A stretch of DNA of 27,491 nt from Scybalousia_A sp964626385 (GTDB lineage Bacteria > Bacteroidota > Bacteroidia > Bacteroidales > P3): assembly GCA_964626385.1 (NCBI GenBank), contig CAZVEO010000021.1, forward strand, positions 1-27,491. The letters are read 5' to 3'. The notes under the pieces are model-generated. The model was not told where the DNA came from. It was given only the letters and a program-made list of their open reading frames with translations, and did not search any database. Shown here in pieces: positions 15,857 to 23,307 of this stretch; position 1 is the first letter of the stretch; each line of letters begins with the position of its first letter. A program made the position numbers and the translations under genes.

Positions 15857-16552
15857 ATGGAAGCAAAAAAATCAGAAAAAGCCAATATTGAAAGAACCAA
15901 AGGTTTATTTTTTGAAGCAGGTCTTGTTGTAGCGCTTGCTGTGGTGATATGTGCTTTTGAATGGAAAACTTATGATAAGGGTGAGGAAGCAGTAATGGTA
16001 ACCGAGTCTGTGGCTCAGGTAGAGGAGATGGTTATACAGACCAAACAAGATGAGCCAGAACCTCCACAACAAGAAGTGGAACAACAACAATCTATGGATT
16101 TCGAAATTGTAGACGATGACCAAGAATTGCAGAACGCATTTAGTTTGGATAACTTTGCTAACGAGGGTAATGCTGAGGTGTTCATTCCAAAAGTAGAGGT
16201 AAAAACAGAAGAAGAGGTTGTGGATGATGAAGAGGTTACTATATTTACAGTGGTTGAGTCTTCAAGTGAGTTTCCTGGCGGTGCAGGAAAACTGAATGAG
16301 TTTTTAGCTGCTAATTTAAAATACCCTGCACAAGCAAGAGAAACAGGTACACAGGGTTTAGTTTATGTAACTTTTGTGGTTGAAAAGGATGGAAGTTTGA
16401 CCGATATTAAAGTTTTACGTGATATAGGTTCTGGTTGTGGAGAAGAGGCTATCAGAGTTGTAAAAATGATGCCAAAATGGAAACCTGCAAAACAAAGAGG
16501 TAAGCCTGTTCGTCAACAATTCAATTTACCTATAAGATTTAACCTACAATAA
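15857..16552 (+). CDS. tonB: TonB-family energy transducer
   Basis: A 231-aa inner-membrane protein. A short cytoplasmic start is followed by one membrane segment (FFEAGLVVALAVVICAF, about residues 15-32). Then comes a periplasmic linker rich in Glu, Gln and Pro (DEPEPPQQEVEQQQ), and a C-terminal TonB domain from about residue 138 (EFPGGAGKLNEFLAANLKYP, then GLVYVTFVVEKDGSL, MPKWKPAKQRGKPV, FNLPIRFNLQ). It would carry proton-motive energy to TonB-dependent outer-membrane receptors with ExbB/ExbD, which are not in this window. It looks monocistronic: about 170 bp separate it from the kinase, and a terminator follows. A short hairpin (GCAATAA, 15805-15811, with TTATTGC, 15821-15827) lies in its leader region. 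Confidence 0.92.
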   Translation: MEAKKSEKANIERTKGLFFEAGLVVALAVVICAFEWKTYDKGEEAVMVTESVAQVEEMVIQTKQDEPEPPQQEVEQQQSMDFEIVDDDQELQNAFSLDNFANEGNAEVFIPKVEVKTEEEVVDDEEVTIFTVVESSSEFPGGAGKLNEFLAANLKYPAQARETGTQGLVYVTFVVEKDGSLTDIKVLRDIGSGCGEEAIRVVKMMPKWKPAKQRGKPVRQQFNLPIRFNLQ

Positions 16553-16600
16553 GGAATAAGAAATTTGGAATTTTAGTTAATAATTTAAATATTTTTTATT

Positions 16601-16633
16601 AAGGACGAGTGCAAATATGTTCTCGTCTTTTTT
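16601..16633 (+). terminator. Intrinsic terminator between tonB and the ABC-F gene
   Basis: GACGAG (16604-16609) and CTCGTC (16622-16627) with flanking AAG/TTT pairs give a stem of up to nine base pairs, followed by a run of T to 16633. The next start codon is only 21 bases later, so the site could act as an attenuator for readthrough. Confidence 0.7.
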
Positions 16634-16653
16634 GTAACAAAGCAAAAACAAAT

Positions 16654-18570
16654 ATGATAAACATAAACAATCTTTCCATTTCTTTTAACGGAGATAAACT
16701 TTTTGACAACGTATCTTTTACTATAGGAGATAAGGATAGAATAGGTTTGGTTGGTAAGAACGGAGCCGGCAAATCTACTTTGTTAAAAATACTTTGCGGT
16801 AAAATGGATTTTGAGACTGGAAGTATTATAAAGAGTAAGTCGCAAACCATAGGATATTTACCACAAGAAATGATACCTTCTTGTTCTACAACTGTTTTGC
16901 AGGAGACAATGAAAGCATTTGATGAAATAAAAATTTTGTCAAACAAGATAGATAAAATAAATAATGAACTTTCCCAAAGAGAGGATTATCATAGCAAAGA
17001 GTATGAAAATCTTATTATAGAACAAAATGAATTGAATGAAAAATTGTTGATGTTAGATGTAAATAACGCGGAGCCTCAAGCAGAAAAGGTTTTATTGGGA
17101 TTGGGCTTTAAGAGAGATGATTTTAATAGAAATATGACAGAGTTTAGCAGTGGTTGGCAAATGAGGGTGGAGTTAGCAAAAATACTTCTTAAAAAACCAA
17201 ATCTTATTCTTTTAGATGAGCCTACCAACCATTTGGATATAGAGTCTATTACTTGGTTGGAAAATTTTCTCATACACTATTATGGTTCGGTTATTATAGT
17301 TTCGCATGATAGATGTTTTCTTGACAATATAACCAAACGCACAATAGAAATAACAGGAGGCAAAATCTACGATTATAAAGTCAATTATTCTGCATACGTA
17401 GAACTGCATAGACAAAGAATAGATAACCAAAATTCTCAAATGATAAACCAACAAAGGCAAATAAATGAAATAGAAAAATTTATAGAACGTTTTAGATACA
17501 AAGCAACAAAAGCCCGACAAGTGCAAAGTAAAATAAAAATGTTGGACAAGATGGAAAGAATCTCAATAGATGATATAGACACTGCTTTGATACATTTCCA
17601 GTTTCCAAAGGCTCCTCATTGTGGTAAAATTGTTGTGGATATCAAAGGTTTATCAAAAAGTTATGGGCAAAAAAACATACTTGATAATATAGATTTACTA
17701 ATAGAAAAAGGAAGAAAAATAGCCTTTGTTGGTAGAAATGGAGAAGGTAAATCCACGCTTTCTAAAATTATCGTTGGAGAAATAACAGATTATTCAGGCA
17801 AATGCTCTTTGGGAACAAATGTAAAAATAGGTTATTTTGCTCAAAATCAAGCGGCACTTTTGGATGGAGAAAAAACAGTATTTGAAACCATAGATGATAT
17901 TGCAAAGGGTGAGGTTAGGACAAAAATAAGAAGTATTTTAGGTGGTTTTCTTTTTGATGAGCAAGATATAGAGAAAAAGGTTAAAGTGCTTTCCGGCGGA
18001 GAAAAAATGAGGTTAGCACTTGCCAAGTTGATGCTTTCAGAAATAAATCTTTTGGTCTTAGATGAACCTACTAATCATTTGGATTTGGATTCAAAAGATA
18101 TTTTAAAAAATGCTCTTTTGAGATATGATGGTACTTTGATTTTGGTTTCGCATGATAGGGATTTTTTACAAGGTTTGCCCGATGTATTATATGAGTTTAA
18201 AGACCATAAGATAAAAGAATACCATTGTGATATATTTGATTTTTTGGAAATGAAAAAAATATCACAGTTGGACGAAATGAATATTATAAACGATATAAAA
18301 GAAAAAAAAGAAAATAAAACCATATCTGAAAACAAAAAACTCTTTGAACAAAACAAAGAAAGAGAAAAAGAAATTCGCAAAAAGAAAAATGCTTTGCAAA
18401 AAATAGAACAAGAGATAGAATGTTTGGAAAAAGAATTAAACGAAATGGAACAAAAAATAAACAATGCTCCACAAGACAATACCTTTTATTCTGACTATCA
18501 AGCAAAGAAGGATAAACTTTCTCAACTTATGACAGATTGGGAAGAGTTATCTATGGAGATAGAAAAATAA
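16654..18570 (+). CDS. ABC-F family ATPase
   Basis: A 638-aa soluble protein with two ABC ATPase domains and no membrane segment. Domain 1 has Walker A GKNGAGKST (about 35-43), a signature FSSGWQMRVELAK (about 163) and Walker B LILLDEPTNHLD (about 183-195). Domain 2 has GRNGEGKST (about 360), LSGGEKMRLALAK (about 446) and LLVLDEPTNHLD (about 467). The linker between them (about 240-325) carries basic residues and ARQVQSKIKMLDK typical of the family. The C-terminus (about 555-638) is a lysine/glutamate-rich coiled coil, as in Uup. ABC-F proteins act on ribosomes; whether this one is a housekeeping factor or gives antibiotic protection cannot be told here. The start is the ATG at 16654 before ININNLSISF; an open upstream extension would run through the terminator. 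Confidence 0.92.
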   Translation: MININNLSISFNGDKLFDNVSFTIGDKDRIGLVGKNGAGKSTLLKILCGKMDFETGSIIKSKSQTIGYLPQEMIPSCSTTVLQETMKAFDEIKILSNKIDKINNELSQREDYHSKEYENLIIEQNELNEKLLMLDVNNAEPQAEKVLLGLGFKRDDFNRNMTEFSSGWQMRVELAKILLKKPNLILLDEPTNHLDIESITWLENFLIHYYGSVIIVSHDRCFLDNITKRTIEITGGKIYDYKVNYSAYVELHRQRIDNQNSQMINQQRQINEIEKFIERFRYKATKARQVQSKIKMLDKMERISIDDIDTALIHFQFPKAPHCGKIVVDIKGLSKSYGQKNILDNIDLLIEKGRKIAFVGRNGEGKSTLSKIIVGEITDYSGKCSLGTNVKIGYFAQNQAALLDGEKTVFETIDDIAKGEVRTKIRSILGGFLFDEQDIEKKVKVLSGGEKMRLALAKLMLSEINLLVLDEPTNHLDLDSKDILKNALLRYDGTLILVSHDRDFLQGLPDVLYEFKDHKIKEYHCDIFDFLEMKKISQLDEMNIINDIKEKKENKTISENKKLFEQNKEREKEIRKKKNALQKIEQEIECLEKELNEMEQKINNAPQDNTFYSDYQAKKDKLSQLMTDWEELSMEIEK

Positions 18571-18614
18571 AGATTTATCTTTTTACTAATTCAAAAAGAA
18601 AGGGAAAAAACCAG

Positions 18615-18642
18615 TTTGACAATAAAAATTTTATTAACTTTG
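18615..18642 (+). promoter_or_regulatory. Likely ribBA promoter
   Basis: TAACTTTG at 18635-18642 is a perfect -7 box, with TTTG (18615-18618) 16 bases upstream, a slightly short spacer. The leader would be only about 25 bases, leaving no room for an FMN riboswitch. Confidence 0.55.
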
Positions 18643-18673
18643 CATTCTATTTAATTAAAGAGAATAATAAAAA

Positions 18674-19882
18674 ATGAATTTTAAATTAAACACCATAGAA
18701 GAGGGATTAGAAGAGTTTAAAAAGGGTAATTTTCTTGTTGTTGTTGATGATGAAGATAGAGAAAATGAGGGCGATTTGGTGCTTGCCGCAGAAAAAATAA
18801 CTCCAGATAAAGTCAATTTTATGCTCAAAAATGCAAGGGGAGTTTTGTGTGTACCCATAACTCTTTCGCGTTGCAAAGAATTAGAACTACCCGTACAGGT
18901 GGCAGATAATACTTCCATGCTTGGTACTCCGTTTACTGTTACAGTGGACAAGTTAGAAGGGTGTTCCACCGGTGTTTCCACTCATGATAGGGCAGAGACC
19001 ATAAAATGGCTTGCTAACCCTAAGGCTAAACCACAAGATTTTGGCAGACCTGGACATATTAACCCATTATATGCTCAAGATTTGGGAGTTTTGAAAAGAG
19101 CCGGACATACAGAAGCTGTTGTTGATTTGTGCAAACTTACGGGAATGTATCCTGCAGGAGCTTTGATGGAAATTATGAATGATGATGGCTCTATGGCACG
19201 TTTGCCTCAATTGATAGAATTTGCTAAAAAATATGACCTCAAAATCATTGCAATAAAAGACCTTATTGCTTATCGTTTAGAACACGAAAAACTTATCAAA
19301 AAAGAGGAGGAAGTAAATTTACCTACACATTGGGGAGATTTCAAAATTATAGCATATACAGAAGAAAATACGGGAGTAACTCACCTTGCTTTGAAAAAGG
19401 GAGAATGGAAAAAAGATGAGCCTATTCTTTGCAGAGTTCATTCTTGTTGTGCTACAGGAGATATTTTTGGAAGTATGAAATGTGATTGTGGCGACCAATT
19501 ACACGTTGCTATGCAGATGGTTGAAAAAGAGGGGAAGGGAGTTGTACTTTATCTAAATCAAGAGGGTAGAGGTATAGGATTGGTAAATAAATTGCATGCT
19601 TATCATTTGCAAGAGCAGGGTATGGATACAGTTGATGCCAATGTGGCTTTGGGCTTTAAGCCAGATGAAAGAAACTATGGCATAGGGGCACAAATTCTTA
19701 GAGATATGAATGCTACCAATTTAAGACTTATGACAAATAACCCACAAAAAAGGGCAGGTTTGGAAGGTTTTGGTATAAAAATATCGGAAACAGTGCCTAT
19801 TGTTGTCAAATCAAACAATTACAACCACGATTACCTACTTACTAAAAAAGAAAGAATGGGACATAATTTGCCAATAGAGTAG
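18674..19882 (+). CDS. ribBA: Bifunctional 3,4-dihydroxy-2-butanone 4-phosphate synthase / GTP cyclohydrolase II
   Basis: A 402-aa fusion that makes both precursors for riboflavin. The RibB half has VVVDDEDRENEGDLVLAAE (about residues 23-41), TPFTVTVD, STGVSTHDRA, and RPGHINPLYA. The RibA half shows RVHSCCATGDIFGSMKCDCG (about 254-273), holding the zinc-binding cysteines, and LNQEGRGIGLVNK (about 294) with DERNYGIGAQILRD and MTNNPQKRAGLEGFG. Both active sites look intact, so both activities are expected. The rest of the pathway (ribD, ribE, ribH) is not adjacent, but ribF, which uses the product, lies 5 kb downstream. Confidence 0.96.
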   Translation: MNFKLNTIEEGLEEFKKGNFLVVVDDEDRENEGDLVLAAEKITPDKVNFMLKNARGVLCVPITLSRCKELELPVQVADNTSMLGTPFTVTVDKLEGCSTGVSTHDRAETIKWLANPKAKPQDFGRPGHINPLYAQDLGVLKRAGHTEAVVDLCKLTGMYPAGALMEIMNDDGSMARLPQLIEFAKKYDLKIIAIKDLIAYRLEHEKLIKKEEEVNLPTHWGDFKIIAYTEENTGVTHLALKKGEWKKDEPILCRVHSCCATGDIFGSMKCDCGDQLHVAMQMVEKEGKGVVLYLNQEGRGIGLVNKLHAYHLQEQGMDTVDANVALGFKPDERNYGIGAQILRDMNATNLRLMTNNPQKRAGLEGFGIKISETVPIVVKSNNYNHDYLLTKKERMGHNLPIE

Positions 19883-19890
19883 AAAAATAG

Positions 19891-19919
19891 TTGTAATAAT
19901 AAAAATTTTACTAAATTTG
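19891..19919 (+). promoter_or_regulatory. Promoter for the coiled-coil/zapA pair
   Basis: TTG (19891-19893), an 18-base spacer and TAAATTTG (19912-19919) match the phylum's consensus. Transcription would begin near 19926, about 17 bases before the start codon at 19943. Confidence 0.6.
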
Positions 19920-19942
19920 CATCAGAGAAAAGTTGCTTTTGA

Positions 19943-20245
19943 ATGGAGGAATTGCAAAATATATTAGTTGATATAGAGAGAAAAGTAAGACAATTGGCTT
20001 TTGAAAAAGTTAATTTGGAGGAGGTTTTGTATCAAAAAGATTTGGAAATAGATAAGTTGAAAAGAGAGATAGAGCAACTTAAAGTGAGTAACAATAATTT
20101 AAATAAAGAAGTACAAGGAACAGGAAATATAATTAATAACAATTCGGAATTAGCCGAGTACAGATTGATAATAGACGATTTGTTAAGTAAAATAGATAGA
20201 AGTATTACTTTGGTGTCTACTGAGGAGAATACTGATAATATTTGA
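19943..20245 (+). CDS. Small coiled-coil protein upstream of zapA
   Basis: A 100-aa protein I do not recognise by sequence. Most of it (about residues 5-60) shows heptad spacing of leucine and valine with many charged residues (for example KVNLEEVLYQKDLEIDKLKR), so it should form a coiled coil. A second helical piece (about 70-90) follows an Asn-rich linker. It has no signal peptide or membrane segment. It is separated from zapA by 6 bp and shares its promoter, so a role in Z-ring assembly, like that of ZapB, is a reasonable inference but unproven. Confidence 0.75.
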   Translation: MEELQNILVDIERKVRQLAFEKVNLEEVLYQKDLEIDKLKREIEQLKVSNNNLNKEVQGTGNIINNNSELAEYRLIIDDLLSKIDRSITLVSTEENTDNI

Positions 20246-20251
20246 TAGAAT

Positions 20252-20686
20252 ATGGACGAAACAAAAAACATAACACTAAAAATAGTACAAAGAGACTATA
20301 ATGTTAGAGTAAAACAAAGCGAAGAGAGTTTGTTTTTACGTGCTTGCGATTCTATCAAAGAAAGTCTACAATTTTATGCTCAAAAGTCTGCCCATAGGGA
20401 CAAGCAAGATTTGATGGCGATGGTTTTATTACAGGCCTTTGTTTCCAATCTCAAACAAGAGGAACGTTTGAATAATGTTGTTTCTGAGCAAGACATTAAG
20501 ATAGCAAAAGATATAAATAATTTACTTGACCAAATTCTTAAACTCAAAACAGAGGACAGTGGATCTAATAAAACTATTGAAGCTAAACAAGTAAATACCA
20601 AAACATTGGTAGAATCTGAAATAACCGATATAGAAATGTCTCGTAAAGTTGAGGAAGAAAAGACGGACGAATTAACTTTGTTTTGA
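20252..20686 (+). CDS. zapA: Cell division protein ZapA
   Basis: A 144-aa protein whose first about 95 residues fit ZapA, the cytoplasmic FtsZ-bundling protein: NITLKIVQRDYNVRVKQSEE forms the N-terminal strands, and LFLRACDSIKESLQFYAQKS plus DLMAMVLLQAFVSNLKQEE the long dimerisation helix. The tail (about 110-144) is charged and acidic. It stands directly before a 6S RNA candidate and then rny, recalling the zapA-ssrS order of gammaproteobacteria. A -7/-33 pair (TTG 20649-20651, TAACTTTG 20673-20680) inside its last codons could drive the RNA. Confidence 0.85.
   Translation: MDETKNITLKIVQRDYNVRVKQSEESLFLRACDSIKESLQFYAQKSAHRDKQDLMAMVLLQAFVSNLKQEERLNNVVSEQDIKIAKDINNLLDQILKLKTEDSGSNKTIEAKQVNTKTLVESEITDIEMSRKVEEEKTDELTLF
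20649..20680 (+). promoter_or_regulatory. Possible promoter for the 6S RNA within the end of zapA
   Basis: TTG (20649-20651), 21 bases, then TAACTTTG (20673-20680). The start would be near 20687, about 50 bases before the predicted closing stem of the RNA, so trimming of the 5' end would be needed if this promoter is used. Confidence 0.45.
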
Positions 20687-20735
20687 TTTAAAGTATTTGA
20701 GTGAAAAGTGTATCGTTATTTGAAATAAAATTGAG

Positions 20736-20950
20736 AAATAGCCGTATTGAATGTTTGAGATAACAGTTCGCAAACTTAACAATTAATTTACGGTAAAGGG
20801 AATACTCGGATGGGAGAAAAGCGGGCTGCAACCTTTTAGGTTTTCTTCTTAGAAACAGCAGATACTTGATGCCCATAGGTACCCAAAACATTGATACTGG
20901 AGTTTTGCAGATACTCCTCTGTCTCACATTGCAATGCGGCTTTCTTTTTT
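20736..20950 (+). ncRNA. ssrS: 6S RNA candidate
   Basis: The 304-bp gap between zapA and rny holds no ORF but has a long-range closing stem: AGCCGTATTG-AATGT..GAGA (20740-20760) pairs with TCTCACATTGCAATGCGGCT (20922-20941), followed by a T run (20942-20950) as terminator. Between the arms a second level can pair (ATGGG near 20810 with CCCAT near 20870) around unpaired flanks, and an apical hairpin forms near 20840-20865 (AACCTTTTAGGTT). A rod of about 210 bases with a central bubble fits 6S RNA, which binds the sigma-70-type RNA polymerase holoenzyme. Wider support comes from position after zapA. I recognise the architecture, not a specific sequence match. Confidence 0.72.
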
Positions 20951-20960
20951 CTGTATTTGG

Positions 20961-20980
20961 TTATCCGATAAAAAGGATAA
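20961..20980 (+). promoter_or_regulatory. Small hairpin just before the rny start codon
   Basis: TTATCC (20961-20966) and GGATAA (20975-20980) enclose an 8-base loop, 11 bases before the ATG at 20992. It lies between the 6S terminator and rny and could affect ribosome access or be a processing site; no function is shown. Confidence 0.4.
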
Positions 20981-20991
20981 ACTAATTAGGT

Positions 20992-22533
20992 ATGAACATA
21001 GTGTTGTGTGTAGCGGTTGCTATTGTGTTTTGTGGAGTGGGCATTTGGCTTTCTACCACCAAAATGAGAAAAGTACTTTTGAAAAAAAGTGAAAATATGA
21101 TAAAAGAAGCCGAAAGTAAGGCTGAGATTATCAAAAAAGAAAAGATGTTGCAGGCAAAGGAGCGTTTTCTACAATTAAAAACTGAGCATGAGAAGGAATG
21201 TCAAGAAAGAAGTAGCAGAGTGCAACAAAATGAAAATAAATTACGTCAAAAGGAACAAGCCTTTAACAAAGAAGTAGAGGAACTTAAAAGAAAGAGTGCG
21301 GAATTTAATCTTGCCAAAGAAAATCTTAAAAAACAAGCCGAAAGACTTACTTTACGTCAACAAGAAGTTGAAAAGACTTATCAGGAGAGTGTACATAAAT
21401 TAGAGCAGTTGGCTGGTTTGAGTGCCGAGCAAGCTAAGGCTCAGCTTATAGAAACTTTAACCGAGGAGGCCAAGAGCGATGCTATAGCCAAAATAATGGA
21501 GATAGAAGAGGAGGCCAAAATGACTGCTAATCAGCAAGCAAAAAAGATAGTTATAGAATCCATACAAAGAACAGCAACAGAAACGGCAATAGAAAATACA
21601 GTTTCTGTTTTCAATCTTGAAAATGAGGAAATAAAGGGTAGAATTATAGGTAGAGAAGGAAGAAATATACGTACTTTGGAGAACCTTACTGGTGTGGAAG
21701 TAATCATAGATGACTCCCCTGATGCCATACTTCTTTCTTGTTTTGATCCTATACGCAGGGAAATAGCAAGACTTTCTTTACACAAATTGATTACTGATGG
21801 TAGAATACATCCTGCACGTATAGAGGAGGTCGTTGCTAAGACAAAACGTCAGGTAGAACAGGAGGTAATAGAGACAGGAAAGAAAACTTGTATAGACCTT
21901 GGTATAGTTAATTTACACCATGATTTGATAAGAATGATAGGTAAGATGAAATATCGTTCTTCTTATGGTCAAAATCTTTTGCAGCACTCTCGTGAGGTTG
22001 CTAATCTTTGTGCTACTATGGCCTCTGAACTTGGGCTTAATCCAAAGATAGCCAAACGAGCAGGACTTCTTCACGATATAGGTAAAGTGCCAGATGATGC
22101 ACCTGAATTACCTCACGCTATTCATGGTATGCAACTTGCAGAAAAATATAAGGAGAAGCCTGAGGTCTGCAATGCTATAGGTGCTCACCACGATGAGATG
22201 GAAATGAAAAGTCTTTATGCCCCTATAGTCCAAATTTGTGATGCTATTTCGGGAGCAAGACCGGGAGCAAGAAGAGAGGTAGTTGAGGCTTATATTAGTC
22301 GTCTAAATAAGTTGGAGGAAATGGCAATGTCTTACGATGGAGTTGTAAAAACTTATGCTATTCAAGCGGGTAGAGAGTTAAGAGTAATTGTTGCTGCCGA
22401 TAAGATGACTGACCAAGAAGCGACGCAACTTTCTTTTGATTTGTCCAAAAAAATACAGACAGAAATGGTATTTCCTGGTATGATAAAAGTTACTGTTATC
22501 AGAGAAACACGAGCCGTGAATTATGCAAAATAA
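20992..22533 (+). CDS. rny: Ribonuclease Y
   Basis: A 513-aa membrane-anchored endoribonuclease that starts mRNA decay. The N-terminus (MNIVLCVAVAIVFCGVGIWL) is the single membrane anchor. A long charged coiled coil (about 25-190) follows, then a KH RNA-binding domain (IKGRIIGREGRNIRTLENLTG, about 210-230), then the HD phosphohydrolase core with LLQHSREVANLCATMA and the metal-binding HDIGKVPDD (about 360) and GAHHDEME. All motifs are intact and the length is normal. It lies directly downstream of the 6S RNA candidate; a strong hairpin terminator follows. Confidence 0.96.
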   Translation: MNIVLCVAVAIVFCGVGIWLSTTKMRKVLLKKSENMIKEAESKAEIIKKEKMLQAKERFLQLKTEHEKECQERSSRVQQNENKLRQKEQAFNKEVEELKRKSAEFNLAKENLKKQAERLTLRQQEVEKTYQESVHKLEQLAGLSAEQAKAQLIETLTEEAKSDAIAKIMEIEEEAKMTANQQAKKIVIESIQRTATETAIENTVSVFNLENEEIKGRIIGREGRNIRTLENLTGVEVIIDDSPDAILLSCFDPIRREIARLSLHKLITDGRIHPARIEEVVAKTKRQVEQEVIETGKKTCIDLGIVNLHHDLIRMIGKMKYRSSYGQNLLQHSREVANLCATMASELGLNPKIAKRAGLLHDIGKVPDDAPELPHAIHGMQLAEKYKEKPEVCNAIGAHHDEMEMKSLYAPIVQICDAISGARPGARREVVEAYISRLNKLEEMAMSYDGVVKTYAIQAGRELRVIVAADKMTDQEATQLSFDLSKKIQTEMVFPGMIKVTVIRETRAVNYAK

Positions 22534-22555
22534 CATTTCAGAAAAATAATAGAAT

Positions 22556-22595
22556 ATCGTCCATAAGTTCTTGTATTATGGACGATTTATTTTTG
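22556..22595 (+). terminator. Intrinsic terminator after rny
   Basis: ATCGTCCATAA (22556-22566) and TTATGGACGAT (22576-22586) form a perfect 11-bp stem with a 9-base loop, followed by TTATTTTTG. Confidence 0.85.
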
Positions 22596-22658
22596 TATAC
22601 TAATAAAAAAAAGAGTAGGGTAGGGGTTTTTATTGGCTATCAAAGTTTTTGATGAGTT

Positions 22659-22720
22659 ACAGGCACAGCCTGTTTTATAAGACGCATAAGCGTATGAGAA
22701 AAGATAACGACTCTGCCCTA
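22659..22720. repeat. Mini-palindrome cluster left of repeat copy 2
   Basis: ACAGGC-ACA-GCCTGT (22659-22673) is followed by ACGC-ATAA-GCGT (22682-22693) and a block TAACGACTCTGCCCTAT that matches TAACGGCTATGCCCTAT near copy 1 (10400-10415). The order of these words is the same as in 10347-10415, so the flanking cluster recurs together with the repeat. Confidence 0.65.
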
Positions 22721-22852
22721 TCTATCCTTGAACAATCCATCATAACTCATGCTAACCTATAAAAAGAAAAAAAACAAAAAAATAACAAAAAGAAAAACAA
22801 AAAAAATCGTTTACTGATTATCAATAAGTTACAAATAAAAAGTGTGCACGTG

Positions 22853-22884
22853 TTTGGTCAGGTTAAAAATTCTTCGTAACTTTG
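22853..22884 (+). promoter_or_regulatory. Promoter inside repeat copy 2
   Basis: TTTG (22853-22856), 20 bases, then TAACTTTG (22877-22884), identical boxes and spacing to copy 1 although the spacer sequence has changed at several positions. Confidence 0.65.
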
Positions 22885-22955
22885 TAAGAGAAAAAGATAC
22901 CTACCACAAAATTTACCATTTTCACCCTTGTAACTACCTGATAATCAATAAAAAC

Positions 22956-23010
22956 GAATCTTCGTTTCGATAAATCGAAACGAAGATTCGTTGAAATGAA
23001 ACGAAGATTC
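22956..23010 (+). repeat. Hairpin with two alternative 3' arms, copy 2
   Basis: GAATCTTCGTTTCGAT (22956-22971) is the exact complement of ATCGAAACGAAGATTC (22974-22989), a 16-bp stem with a two-base centre; GAAACGAAGATTC recurs at 22998-23010 as a competing arm. The palindrome AAGAAAAATTTTTCTT follows at 23031-23046. Confidence 0.75.
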
Positions 23011-23275
23011 ATTTTTGTAAAACCCGCTTAAAGAAAAATTTTTCTTCAAAAAACCTCTAGAAATCGCTGAAAATGAGAAAAAAAGCCTGATTTCTACCCT
23101 TAGAAAAAAGTTAACTCTCTGATAATCAGTAGTAGCTATCTTATTTTTAACTTTTAAGTAGGTATTTACGCGATTTTCCGAAAATTTTTTTGAGGGCTGT
23201 TTTTTATAGGTTAGTATAAGTTATAATAACCAATGAAAACTTGATGTTTCTTATAGTGAGTTGTTGTAATTTTTG

Positions 23276-23283
23276 TAATTTTG
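23276..23283 (+). promoter_or_regulatory. Possible -7 box for sulP-ribF
   Basis: TAATTTTG fits TAnnTTTG, 25 bases before the sulP start at 23308; no convincing -33 element is at the proper distance. Confidence 0.4.
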
Positions 23284-23307
23284 CAACTTTAATTTAAGAT
23301 AGACATT

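Larger units (their letters stand above)
22742..23224 (+). repeat. Noncoding dispersed repeat, copy 2 (with terminal inverted repeats)
   Basis: A 483-bp element bounded by 24-base terminal inverted repeats at 22742-22765 and 23201-23224 that agree at 22 positions; the shared inner word is CTAACCTATAAAAA (22752-22765) and its complement. Bases 22807-23170 match copy 1. It contains the same promoter and hairpin. It has no ORF and no clear target duplication. The length, ends and lack of coding fit a MITE-like non-autonomous element. Confidence 0.8.

Noticed and set aside
18571..18673. FMN riboswitch ahead of ribBA
   Set aside because: The gap is about 100 bp and the promoter leaves only about 25 bases of leader; no RFN-element motifs are visible.
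19434..19493. Extra cysteine in the RibA zinc motif (HSCC instead of HSEC) as a damaged site
   Set aside because: The three zinc-binding cysteines remain in place and all other motifs are intact; this is likely lineage variation.
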